From NCBI GenBank assembly GCA_022798035.1, contig JAAWLS010000118.1, positions 1 to 7,158 of the forward strand: 7,158 nt of DNA. Reading direction: 5' to 3'. Shown here piece by piece: positions 1-6,426 of this stretch. Position 1 is the stretch's first letter. Every line of letters begins with the position of its first letter. Position numbers and translations under genes: made by a program. Source of the DNA: Lachnospiraceae bacterium (GTDB lineage Bacteria > Bacillota > Clostridia > Lachnospirales > Lachnospiraceae). The notes below the pieces were generated by a model that ran no database searches, was not told the origin of the DNA, and saw only the letters and a list, made by a program, of their open reading frames with translations.

Positions 1-1172
1 TTTTTCATATAATCCTCATACAGAGGAGACATTTCCCGGAGCTGGGTTACGATTTCCTTCACTGCTTCCACGGTATAGTCGATATCCTCTCTTGTGGTGT
101 CCTCTCCCAAAGTCAGCCGCAGAGAACCGTGTGCAATTTCATGGGGCAGTCCAATAGCCAGAAGCACATGGGACGGGTCCAGAGAGCCGGAGGTGCAGGC
201 AGAACCAGAAGAACCGCAGATTCCCTTCATATCCAGCATAATCAAGAGAGATTCTCCTTCCACAAACTGGAAACAGAAGTTCACGTTGTTGGGCAGACGG
301 TTTTGTCTGTCTCCGTTTACTCTGGAAAATGGGATTTCCTTTAATACCCGCTCCATCAGATAGTCTCTCAATTCCCGTTCTTTTTTTGTGCGCTCTTCCA
401 TGCTTGTCATGGCAAGTTCCACTGCTTTGCCAAATCCCACAATTCCCGGCACGTTCTCTGTCCCGGCCCGGCGTTTGCGCTCCTGGGCTCCGCCGTGAAC
501 GAAAGAGCGAATCTTGATGCCCTTGCGGATATAGAGAAAGCCGATGCCTTTGGGCCCGTTTAACTTATGTCCGCTGCTGCTGAGCATATCAATATTCAGC
601 TCATCCACCTGAATAGGAATCTGTCCAAAAGCCTGTACCGCATCTGTATGGAACAAAATGCCGTGTTCTCTTGCAATTTTTCCAATCTCTGCCACCGGCT
701 CAATGGTTCCGATTTCATTATTGGCAAACATAATGGAAATCAGAATCGTATCCGGACGAATTGCCTTTTTCAGCTCTTCCAGCTTCACAACCCCGAACTC
801 ATCCACATCCAGATAGGTGACTTCAAATCCATTCCGCTCCAGCCACTGGCAGGTGTGCAGCACCGCGTGGTGCTCAATTTTGCTGGTGATGATATGTTTT
901 CCCTTATCTTTATACGCCTCTGCGGTGGCCTTGATGGCCCAGTTGTCCGACTCACTTCCTCCGGCTGTAAAATAAATTTCATTTTCTTTTGCACCGATGG
1001 CATTGGCGATGGTCTCTCTTGCCTTAGAAACTGCCTCTTTGCTCTTACCGCCGAATTCGTAAACGGTTGACGCATTGCCGTAATACTCTGAAAAATACGG
1101 AAGCATTGCCTCCACCACTTCCGGCGCTGTTCTCGTTGTCGCTGCATTGTCTAAATATATCATTTTCTCCAT
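1..1172 (-). CDS. iscS: Cysteine desulfurase IscS/NifS, 3' end outside window
   Basis: A PLP-dependent class V aminotransferase-fold enzyme. It removes sulfur from L-cysteine as an enzyme-bound persulfide and passes it to an Fe-S scaffold or tRNA-thiolation partner in the cytosol. I translated 390 codons from ATG at 1172 to the window edge without a stop. The start MEKMIYLDNAATT is the family signature. PLP-site residues follow in order: H101 (IEHHAVL), H175-x-D177-x-x-Q180 (HTDAVQ), and the Schiff-base lysine K203 in SSGHKLNGPKG. The catalytic C326 sits in SSGSACTSGSLDPSH, a long-loop IscS-type (group I) arrangement. The family is usually about 380-400 aa, so only a few residues should be missing. 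The start at 1172 is preferred over the ATG at 1163 because GAGGTG lies about 6 nt upstream of it. The ribosome site lies inside the 3' end of iscR, three bases away, so the two genes form one operon. A NifU/IscU scaffold or MnmA gene would be the expected next gene, but it is not visible here. Confidence 0.96.
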   Translation of the reverse strand, partial: MEKMIYLDNAATTRTAPEVVEAMLPYFSEYYGNASTVYEFGGKSKEAVSKARETIANAIGAKENEIYFTAGGSESDNWAIKATAEAYKDKGKHIITSKIEHHAVLHTCQWLERNGFEVTYLDVDEFGVVKLEELKKAIRPDTILISIMFANNEIGTIEPVAEIGKIAREHGILFHTDAVQAFGQIPIQVDELNIDMLSSSGHKLNGPKGIGFLYIRKGIKIRSFVHGGAQERKRRAGTENVPGIVGFGKAVELAMTSMEERTKKERELRDYLMERVLKEIPFSRVNGDRQNRLPNNVNFCFQFVEGESLLIMLDMKGICGSSGSACTSGSLDPSHVLLAIGLPHEIAHGSLRLTLGEDTTREDIDYTVEAVKEIVTQLREMSPLYEDYMK

Positions 1173-1175
1173 ATT

Positions 1176-1625
1176 TTACACCTCTATCTTAGAATTTCCG
1201 GTCTGCCGCCTGCTCTCTTTCACCAGTTCTCCAATGAAAATGCTGTCCACCGTATTGTTGATGCTGTCATTTATCCGTTTCCAGACAATTTTGCTGACAC
1301 ATTGGGAGGAACCGCTGCAATGTGTCTCCTGATTGTTGTCGATTCCGGCACATTCCACCGGAACAAGCTCTCCTTCCAGGGCTCTCAGCACGTCGCCCAC
1401 TGAAATCTCATCCACCGGTCTGGCAACTGTATACCCGCCGTTGACGCCCCGGACACTTTTGACAAGTCCTGCCTTTTTCAATTTAGCCATAAGCTGTTCC
1501 AAATAGCTGATGGAAATCTCCTGGCGCTCTGCAATGCTGTTGAGGGAAACCGGCCGATTTTCCCCGCAGACAGCCAAATCAATGAAGGCCCTCAGCCCAT
1601 ATTTTCCTTTTGTAGATAATTTCAA
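1176..1625 (-). CDS. iscR: Rrf2-family transcriptional regulator IscR
   Basis: A 149-aa Rrf2-type winged-helix repressor that senses Fe-S cluster status. The N terminus MKLSTKGKYGLRAFIDLA is the family hallmark. The helix-turn-helix covers about residues 26-55 (SLNSIAERQEISISYLEQL, with E43 at the position used in E. coli IscR for DNA recognition). The wing is at about 57-68 (VRGVNGGY). The C-terminal half holds C92, C103 and C109, with H102 nearby. This cysteine trio is typical of [2Fe-2S]-binding IscR and is absent in CymR-like Rrf2 proteins, although the spacing differs from E. coli (C92, C98, C104, H107), so the exact ligand set is inferred. Translation starts at TTG, supported by the conserved N terminus and a strong ribosome site. 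It lies first in the operon with iscS. The operator in its leader points to autoregulation. Confidence 0.94.
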   Translation of the reverse strand: MKLSTKGKYGLRAFIDLAVCGENRPVSLNSIAERQEISISYLEQLMAKLKKAGLVKSVRGVNGGYTVARPVDEISVGDVLRALEGELVPVECAGIDNNQETHCSGSSQCVSKIVWKRINDSINNTVDSIFIGELVKESRRQTGNSKIEV

Positions 1626-1628
1626 GCT

Positions 1629-1636
1629 ATCACCTC
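1629..1636 (-). promoter_or_regulatory. Ribosome binding site fixing the TTG start of iscR
   Basis: On the minus strand GAGGTGAT precedes TTG with AGGTG ending 5 nt from the start codon. Together with the canonical Rrf2 N terminus this settles the non-ATG start at 1625. Confidence 0.85.
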
Positions 1637-1718
1637 ATCTGATTTCATCGTTCAAGCGGCGCGTTTTCCACTGACGCTGACTGAACTGCTGTGATTATTT
1701 CCATCTTTATTTGAACTT

Positions 1719-1743
1719 AATTCCGAGTGTTTTAGTCGGGATT
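1719..1743 (-). promoter_or_regulatory. Probable IscR operator (type 1-like palindrome)
   Basis: The minus strand carries CCGACTAAAACACTCGG at 1739-1723. The E. coli type 1 IscR consensus core, as I recall it, is YYGACTRWWWYAGTCRR; 16 of 17 positions agree, the mismatch being C for G in the right half. The symmetry extends outward (AATCCCGA against AATTCCGA, read from each side). It begins about 10 nt downstream of the predicted transcription start of iscR, so bound IscR could block promoter clearance or elongation. The match is seen in the sequence; the binding is inferred. Confidence 0.72.
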
Positions 1744-1755
1744 TGATTCAATCGC

Positions 1756-1784
1756 ATAGTACCATGATTTTTTTCTGCTGTCAA
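1756..1784 (-). promoter_or_regulatory. Sigma-A type promoter of the iscR-iscS operon
   Basis: A perfect -35 box TTGACA (1784-1779), a 17-bp spacer and a -10 box TACTAT (1761-1756) on the minus strand. Transcription should begin near 1749, giving a leader of about 124 nt before the iscR start. The operator palindrome sits at the beginning of that leader. Confidence 0.75.
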
Positions 1785-1860
1785 GTCCATTTTTTCAGGC
1801 ATGATGTCTCCTGCATTCACATATATTACTAACAATCTTGTAACGAATTCTGGTGACTTT

Positions 1861-3255
1861 ATGAAATTAAAATTCTTTCCCGCTGGTTCCCGCACTTCCC
1901 TGAAAATGACTGAATTGAACAGTCATCCGCTGATTACCGGAACGCTGCTTTTAACTCTGGCAGGACTGCTCTCCCGGCTCATCGGTTTTTTCTATAGAAT
2001 ATTCCTCTCTCAGACAATTGGTGCTGAGGGAATGGGAATTTATCAGCTCACCATTCCCATCCACATACTCACTATCTCTCTGACTGCCTCCGCCATTCAG
2101 ACTGCTATTTCCCGTTTTGTGGCCCAGGCTGCCATCTCGCCAGGGTCTTCTGAGCAGGTTTCCGGCAGCAGAAGAACTCTCTGCAATGAAAAATGTTATT
2201 TGACGGCCGGTTTGATTCTGTCCTTGACGCTCTCTTTTGCCTGCACTGCCTTTCTGTACCGTTTTTCTGACTTGATTGCAGTGCGTTTTCTGGAAGAACC
2301 AAGGTGCGCCCCTCTTCTTCAGATTTTATCTTTTACCATTCCTTTCGGCGCCATTCATTCTTGTATCAATGGTTATTTTTACGGCCTGAAAAAGACGTTT
2401 GTCCCTGCCTCCTCTCAGCTCCTGGAACAGATTGCCAGGGTTGCAAGCGTATGGCTTTTTTTCGAAATTTCCATGGAAAAGCACAACGCCATCTCCCTCA
2501 ATCTTGTTATCTGGGGCATGGTAATCGGGGAAATCGCCGCCACTTTATTTTCCATCAGTTTCTTGCGGCGGAAAAAGAATCAGGGCAGCCGTCTCTTTGC
2601 CATGAAACAGATTTTTGTTCTGTCTCTGCCTTTAAGCGCCAACCGGGTGCTGGTAAATATTTTACAGAGCATGGAGGCTGTCATGATTCCGGGGCAGCTC
2701 CGCCAGTACGGCTACACCGCCTCCGAGTCTTTAAGCGTCTATGGCATTCTGACCGGAATGGCTCTGCCTATGGTGCTGTTTCCCTCTGTGCTCACCAATT
2801 CTGTCTCTGTCATGCTGCTTCCTGCCATTGCGGAAGCGCAGAAAAAAAAGGAACACCGCTACATCCTCACCATGATTAAGAAAACCTGCTTCTACAGCCT
2901 TCTTCTGGGATTTGGATGTACGCTGATGTTCCTGCTTTTCGGACAGTGGATGGGGCACTTCCTTTTTGGAAATGAGCTGGCTGGGACATTTATTATCACA
3001 CTCGGCTGGATATGCCCCTTCCTGTATCTCTCCACCACCCTCCACAGTATATTAAACGGCCTGGGAAAGACCACCACCACTTTTTTCCTGAATGTTCTGG
3101 GCCTTGGAATCCGCATCGGCTTTGTGCTGTTTGTCATTCCTTTTGCCGGAATGAAAGGGTATCTATGGGGACTTTTACTGAGCCAGGCAGTGATGGCCGC
3201 CGGAGCGCTGTTTATGCTTATGAGAAAGCATCTGCATTTTGGAAAATCAAATTAA
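1861..3255 (+). CDS. spoVB: SpoVB-like oligosaccharide/lipid flippase (MATE/MVF superfamily)
   Basis: A 464-aa polytopic membrane protein of the polysaccharide-biosynthesis/MOP flippase superfamily, related to stage V sporulation protein B, which is implicated in spore cortex peptidoglycan synthesis. Family signatures are visible: GFFYRIFLSQTIGAEGMGIY (42-61) after the first membrane helix, FVAQ after a second (about 64-90), and GYFYGLKKTFVPASSQLLEQ (171-190). About 12 hydrophobic segments are spread to the C terminus, which ends in basic, soluble HLHFGKSN. The frame is also open from an ATG at 1801. I prefer 1861 because GGTGA lies 5 nt upstream and the added 20 residues look unlike the family; 1906 is possible but has no ribosome site. 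It is transcribed divergently from iscR. I see no convincing sigma-A promoter in front of it, which would fit, but does not show, a sporulation-sigma promoter. Paralogues of this family also flip other lipid-linked sugars. Confidence 0.88.
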   Translation: MKLKFFPAGSRTSLKMTELNSHPLITGTLLLTLAGLLSRLIGFFYRIFLSQTIGAEGMGIYQLTIPIHILTISLTASAIQTAISRFVAQAAISPGSSEQVSGSRRTLCNEKCYLTAGLILSLTLSFACTAFLYRFSDLIAVRFLEEPRCAPLLQILSFTIPFGAIHSCINGYFYGLKKTFVPASSQLLEQIARVASVWLFFEISMEKHNAISLNLVIWGMVIGEIAATLFSISFLRRKKNQGSRLFAMKQIFVLSLPLSANRVLVNILQSMEAVMIPGQLRQYGYTASESLSVYGILTGMALPMVLFPSVLTNSVSVMLLPAIAEAQKKKEHRYILTMIKKTCFYSLLLGFGCTLMFLLFGQWMGHFLFGNELAGTFIITLGWICPFLYLSTTLHSILNGLGKTTTTFFLNVLGLGIRIGFVLFVIPFAGMKGYLWGLLLSQAVMAAGALFMLMRKHLHFGKSN

Positions 3256-3286
3256 TTCATGATGCGTTATAACCACCATGTTTTCT

Positions 3287-3331
3287 ACAGGCTGAGGAAC
3301 TGCAGATTATGCAGACCTCAGCTGTTCTTAT
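3287..3331 (+). terminator. Hairpin terminator after spoVB
   Basis: Nested perfect arms: GCTGAGG (3291-3297) with CCTCAGC (3316-3322), and inside them CTGCA (3300-3304) with TGCAG (3310-3314) around a GATTA loop. The outer stem can extend with ACA/TGT past one bulged G. A modest T-rich run (TTCTTAT) follows on the plus strand and none on the minus strand, so it serves spoVB. The weak U-tract lowers confidence that it is efficient. Confidence 0.6.
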
Positions 3332-3568
3332 GGCAGTTTTGTCTGTAAAATTTCATAGTCCTTCATTCCTGTCCAAACAAATTTTCATCTGAATTTTTCT
3401 GTTTTACAATATTTTAGGCTGATGAATGATAATGTGTATCTGCTTATTTGTCATTTTTCTTTCATATATATTTTTAAAATTTAAAGGATTATCTATTATT
3501 TTTTCTTTGTCATAGATAAAAAATATATTGTCTCTGCACCATAATGAACCATATCCGCCTCTATCTCT
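3332..3568. other. AT-rich intergenic stretch with open frames after the 74-aa gene
   Basis: No complete gene is convincing here. On the minus strand two frames stay open beyond the TGA of the 74-aa gene. In the same frame there are 54 codons to TAA at 3406-3404. In the next frame, codons run from within the gene to TAA at 3498-3496, ending IEEIEADMVHYGAETIYF then LSMTKKK. The second reads like ordinary protein and could be the original C terminus of the small gene. No clear terminator for the minus-strand cassette was found in this stretch. Confidence 0.45.
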
Positions 3569-3793
3569 TCAATGCTTTGCGCTTTGCATTTGCTCCCTGG
3601 TATCTTTTTCAGAATATTCGTTTGAAAGATAATATGCCCTTCTTTCTATTTCCATCAAATATTCAGATTTTATCTCCAACTGTTTGAAACATCTTTTCAA
3701 ATCACGAATTGCAATCTTAAAACCAGTTTCATCCTGGGCCTTCAAAAGTTGCTCTGCTGCTTCCCGAATCGTTAAATCACCATTAGAAAACAT
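3569..3793 (-). CDS. Small helical protein coupled to the ATPase, function unknown
   Basis: A 74-aa protein I do not recognise. It is charged and predicted to be almost wholly helical, with a run such as TIREAAEQLLKAQDETGFKI (8-27) followed by IRDLKRCFKQLEIKSEYLME (29-48). It has no signal peptide or membrane segment and a single cysteine (C35). Its ATG lies inside the last codons of the ATPase gene (ATGTTTTCTAA shared, 11 bp), the usual layout for translational coupling, with GGGGAT as a local ribosome site. This suggests a small partner, regulator or antidote-like subunit of the ATPase; that role is inference. The TGA at 3571-3569 may be premature, since protein-like coding continues in the next frame. 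A homologue of about 100 aa would then be the intact form. Confidence 0.6.
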   Translation of the reverse strand: MFSNGDLTIREAAEQLLKAQDETGFKIAIRDLKRCFKQLEIKSEYLMEIERRAYYLSNEYSEKDTREQMQSAKH

Positions 3794-4979
3794 TCTTATC
3801 CCCGTCTCCTCCCCATCTCAAATAAAACAAAAACAGCGGGTCTAAAATGTAAAGTATACCTTCCTTCCAATCCAGTACTTTAAAAATATCTTCTCTTTCA
3901 TTCAGCAATTCCTGCAGCTTGGTTAAACTTTCTTTCATCCCCTGCTGTGTTGGTTTCTTGCAGGTATCCACAATAAGTTCATTAATCCGCTCTCTGATTG
4001 TCTCAAAATCTAATTTCATCATAGGAGGATTCTCTGCGATGGATTTCACAATCAATTCATACAAATCATAGCTTTTCCCATCTTTTGCAACAAATTGATT
4101 TCTATTTTTTCCTCTCGTGCTAGGCCCCTTTTTCATCAATGTCACAACATCACCGTACTCAAAATTTGCTGTCGTATAACGATATGCGGTCTCCAATAAT
4201 TCTACATTTACGACATCTTTCTCTAATGCACCCATTTCCAATATAGTACAAATATTTAAACAAATATACTGCATCAGCTGAGGTGACGATAAGCTCTCCA
4301 CCGCAATCATCTGAGCTACTTTATCCTCAATTTTTATGTTCAATTTTGCAAATCCCACTTTTGCAATCTCTTTTAAATCCTCCACCTGCCATGGTTCCAT
4401 ATTAATCAAACTCAATCTGCCCGATAAATCTGCATTTTGCCGAATTGCTTCATCCGCCCTGTGTGGAAGAGAGACAACAATCGCTTTAAATCCCCGGCGT
4501 ATCGCATCCTTTAACTGCTGGGCTACCAGTATTCTCTTTTCCTGAGGTGCATAGTGAAAATCATCAATCACTAAAACAAGATTTTCTTTTGTATAATAAT
4601 CAATAATTTTATCTTTTGTCAAAGAATATCTCTCTTTTTTTCCATATTTGTCCTGTGTATCTATAATGGTATGTTCGGAAGAAAATTGTCCTTCGTAAGA
4701 CAAGCCTGCTTTCGTCGCTGCCAGCTTCCAAAAATCTATATCTCCATTAAAATCTGAGCCGGAAATCTCAACAATCCTGTCAAATCCTATTACCTTTTCA
4801 CAGAGAATTGTTTTACCCATTTTAGAAGGTCCCACTAAAGAAGTCAAAAAACCTGATACTTTTATTGCCTGATTGAGCCGAAACTCATATGGTAAATTTG
4901 AAACTGCAGATTTACGGGAAATATAAGTATATTCCGGAAATGCTCCCGGACGAAATACATCTTCTGCCTTAAGTTCCAT
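3783..4979 (-). CDS. P-loop (AAA/STAND-like) ATPase with C-terminal winged-helix region
   Basis: A 398-aa cytosolic NTPase without a close named match that I can recall. Walker A is GPSKMGKT (50-57). Walker B is LVLVIDDFH (134-142, D139-D140). A sensor-1-like strand AIVVS follows (166-170), and a helical lid region with RLSLINMEPWQVEDLKEIAK (188-207), the pattern of ORC/MalT/TniB-like ATPases. The C-terminal part (about 303-390, YDLYELIVKSIAENPP to ILYILDPLFLFYLRW) resembles the winged-helix domain ending in a DP-aromatic motif seen behind prokaryotic ATPase_2-type proteins. An insert between Walker A and B (about 95-130) is polar and charged. The ATG has a textbook AAAGGAGG 7 nt upstream. 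The gene is visibly AT-richer than iscS or ytvI on either side, suggesting acquisition. It is followed by an overlapping small gene and preceded by a 20-bp repeat array. A defence or stress role is plausible by analogy with such ATPases but is not shown. Confidence 0.88.
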   Translation of the reverse strand: MELKAEDVFRPGAFPEYTYISRKSAVSNLPYEFRLNQAIKVSGFLTSLVGPSKMGKTILCEKVIGFDRIVEISGSDFNGDIDFWKLAATKAGLSYEGQFSSEHTIIDTQDKYGKKERYSLTKDKIIDYYTKENLVLVIDDFHYAPQEKRILVAQQLKDAIRRGFKAIVVSLPHRADEAIRQNADLSGRLSLINMEPWQVEDLKEIAKVGFAKLNIKIEDKVAQMIAVESLSSPQLMQYICLNICTILEMGALEKDVVNVELLETAYRYTTANFEYGDVVTLMKKGPSTRGKNRNQFVAKDGKSYDLYELIVKSIAENPPMMKLDFETIRERINELIVDTCKKPTQQGMKESLTKLQELLNEREDIFKVLDWKEGILYILDPLFLFYLRWGGDGDKNVF

Positions 4980-4986
4980 TTTTTAT

Positions 4987-5013
4987 CCTCCTTTATCATC
5001 TTTTACCATTATA
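4987..5013 (-). promoter_or_regulatory. Promoter -10 and ribosome site of the ATPase cassette
   Basis: The minus strand has TGTTATAAT, an extended -10 (TATAAT at 5013-5008), then about 22 nt of leader containing GGAGG (4991-4987) ahead of the ATG at 4979. Seventeen bases upstream of the -10 is TATTAA (5036-5031), a poor -35. That hexamer lies within the first unit of the tandem repeat array, so the promoter probably relies on the extended -10 or on a protein bound to the repeats. Confidence 0.75.
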
Positions 5014-5020
5014 ACACTTT

Positions 5021-5110
5021 TTTATTTATTTTAATACTATTTAATTATTTTTAATACTATTTAACTATTTCTAATACTATTTAACTATTTCTAATACTAT
5101 TTAATCGTTT
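5021..5110. repeat. Four and a half 20-bp tandem repeats upstream of the ATPase gene
   Basis: Exact 20-bp periodicity. Units start at 5021, 5041, 5061 and 5081, with a half unit at 5101-5110. The two units at 5061 and 5081 are identical (TTAACTATTTCTAATACTAT). The unit at 5041 differs at three bases, and the unit nearest the gene keeps mainly its TAATACTAT half. On the minus strand AATAGT recurs six times, alternately 12 and 8 bp apart, so each unit contains two related half-sites. The array abuts and overlaps the promoter of the ATPase gene with about two helical turns per unit, the layout of cooperative regulator binding sites. An iteron or a slippage-prone expression switch are alternatives. 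Confidence 0.9.
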
Positions 5111-5219
5111 TTATTCTTTCTTATTCGTATCAAAAACACCATACGCAATGAGATAGACTGTCGAGGTTATTTTGTATATGACAATCCACTTCATACGCAC
5201 AGAGACGTCCACATTCAGC
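5111..5219. other. Spacer between repeat array and ytvI terminator
   Basis: No gene is supported. A 48-codon minus-strand frame (5257-5111) ends exactly at the border of the repeats. It begins in the loop of the terminator hairpin and lacks a well-spaced ribosome site. Base composition here is less AT-rich than in the repeats, so it may be remnant sequence of the pre-insertion locus. Confidence 0.4.
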
Positions 5220-5274
5220 AAAAAGGAAGATATTTTCTCAGATGACAAATGCTCCATCTTAAAAATATCTTCCT
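5220..5274 (-). terminator. Intrinsic terminator of the ppi-ytvI operon
   Basis: A perfect 13-bp inverted repeat, AGGAAGATATTTT (5224-5236) with AAAATATCTTCCT (5262-5274). An inner stem AGATG/CATCT (5240-5244, 5255-5259) shortens the loop. On the minus strand the stem runs straight into TTTTT (5224-5220). It begins 12 bp after the ytvI stop codon, so it ends that operon and shields the downstream cassette promoter from readthrough. Confidence 0.88.
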
Positions 5275-5286
5275 CCTCTTTCAATC

Positions 5287-6408
5287 TCAGAATTTCCGAA
5301 ACTCATTGATATCATTGACCAGCTCCCGAACGCAGCGTATCTGATTGTCAAACACGCCTGCCTGGTACAAATTAATCAGAATCATACCGATGGGCACCGC
5401 AATAATCATACCGATGATACTGCTGAGTTTATAGCCGATATACATGAAAATCAACGTTGCCAGAGGATTCATGCCAATGGTGTCTCCCACAATTTTCGGC
5501 TGGATAACCTGCCGCACAATCTGAGTTACCGCATAGAGAATAATTAATCCCACTGCAATCTGATAATCAGCTGACAGAATTTTAATCACTGCCCAGGGTC
5601 CCAACACCGTTCCCGTTCCAAAAAACGGCAGCATGTCCAAAAAGGCAATCAAAAAAGCCACAAGAAGCACATAATCTACTTTCAAAATAAACAGTCCTGC
5701 CACCAATATGACATACACTACGCCCATGATTTTAAACTGTGCCTTAAAATAGCCGCCTACCACATGTTTCAAATCATGTACCACTCCGGACACTCTGTTC
5801 CAGATTCCTGCAGGAACATGATGTTTCAGTCCCTCTAAAATTTTGTCTCGTTCCGCCGTAAAGAAATAGGCGGACAGCAGACACATAATAATGGCAATCA
5901 GCGTTCCAGGCACATTCTTTGCAAAATTTCCAGCCGCCTCAAACGTGGGTTCTCCAATGGCCTGCACCAAACCGCTGACGTATTTTGCAAGGTCAGAAGT
6001 CACTCCCTGAATGGCATTCTGCGTGTCCTCGGGAAGCCTCTCGTAAAAAACCTGCAGATTCTGTCCAATCTCCTCAAAATCTTCCTGAAAACCAGCATAA
6101 ATCTGGGGCAGATTTGCAATGAGATTGCCCGTCTCCACCACAATGCGGGAGACTGCAAGATAGCCAAATCCCACCACCAAAGCCAGCACTCCAATGATAA
6201 TCATCATGGAACTATGCTTTCTTACAATTTTCATCTTCCGCTCCAAAAGGCGCACCAGGGGATTGGCAATCATGGATATTATCCACCCAATCACAAAGGG
6301 CATAAAAAAGACGATTAATTTTGGAAAGACAATCCCCAGACATACAATGGTAAATACAGCAACCAGAAGATTTACTAGTATTTTCAGGTATTTTGTAGAC
6401 TGCTTCAC
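5287..6408 (-). CDS. ytvI: YtvI-like sporulation membrane protein, AI-2E transporter family
   Basis: A 373-aa polytopic protein of the AI-2E/PerM exporter family (PF01594), matching the length of Bacillus YtvI (about 370 aa). Two hydrophobic helices at the N terminus (about 8-28 and 31-49) and a third (68-88) precede a soluble amphipathic region (90-165). A second membrane block follows from about 168 to the C terminus. Family motifs are visible: FLDMLPFFGTGTVLGPWAV (256-274) and QPKIVGDTIGMNPLATLIF (303-321). Family members export or transport small molecules, or act as Na+/H+ exchangers; the substrate of YtvI-type members is unknown and the sporulation link comes from homology only. The start is GTG, chosen because GGGAGTG lies about 6 nt upstream. 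The gene lies 18 bp downstream of the isomerase gene and is followed by a terminator, so the two form an operon. Confidence 0.9.
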   Translation of the reverse strand: MKQSTKYLKILVNLLVAVFTIVCLGIVFPKLIVFFMPFVIGWIISMIANPLVRLLERKMKIVRKHSSMMIIIGVLALVVGFGYLAVSRIVVETGNLIANLPQIYAGFQEDFEEIGQNLQVFYERLPEDTQNAIQGVTSDLAKYVSGLVQAIGEPTFEAAGNFAKNVPGTLIAIIMCLLSAYFFTAERDKILEGLKHHVPAGIWNRVSGVVHDLKHVVGGYFKAQFKIMGVVYVILVAGLFILKVDYVLLVAFLIAFLDMLPFFGTGTVLGPWAVIKILSADYQIAVGLIILYAVTQIVRQVIQPKIVGDTIGMNPLATLIFMYIGYKLSSIIGMIIAVPIGMILINLYQAGVFDNQIRCVRELVNDINEFRKF

Positions 6409-6426
6409 GTTATCACTCCCTGCCTT

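Noticed and set aside
567..1070. 167-codon plus-strand frame opposite iscS
   Set aside because: It is antisense to the intact IscS frame with all catalytic motifs; the encoded sequence shows no recognisable domain.
1801..1860. Upstream ATG at 1801 as the spoVB start
   Set aside because: It has no usable ribosome site and the added 20 residues do not resemble SpoVB N termini; ATG 1861 has GGTGA at good spacing.
1707..1895. 62-codon minus-strand frame spanning the iscR promoter region
   Set aside because: It covers the iscR -35/-10 boxes and operator and overlaps the start of spoVB, with no ribosome site; the regulatory explanation is better.
2304..2879. 191-codon plus-strand frame inside the spoVB gene
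   Set aside because: It lies wholly within the SpoVB coding region in another frame, has cysteine/histidine/arginine-rich unprotein-like composition, and no ribosome site. It is a shadow frame.
3882..3900. Shared TTAAAAATATCTTC string between the ATPase gene and the ytvI terminator (5260-5273) as insertion-site direct repeats
   Set aside because: One copy is inside coding sequence and the other forms a stem of a terminator. The similarity is short and purine/AT-biased, so chance is the simpler explanation; no convincing target-site duplication flanks the cassette.
5021..5110. The tandem repeats as a CRISPR array or plasmid iteron origin
   Set aside because: Units are directly abutting with no spacers, and no cas or replication initiator gene is present. 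Position at a promoter favours regulatory sites.
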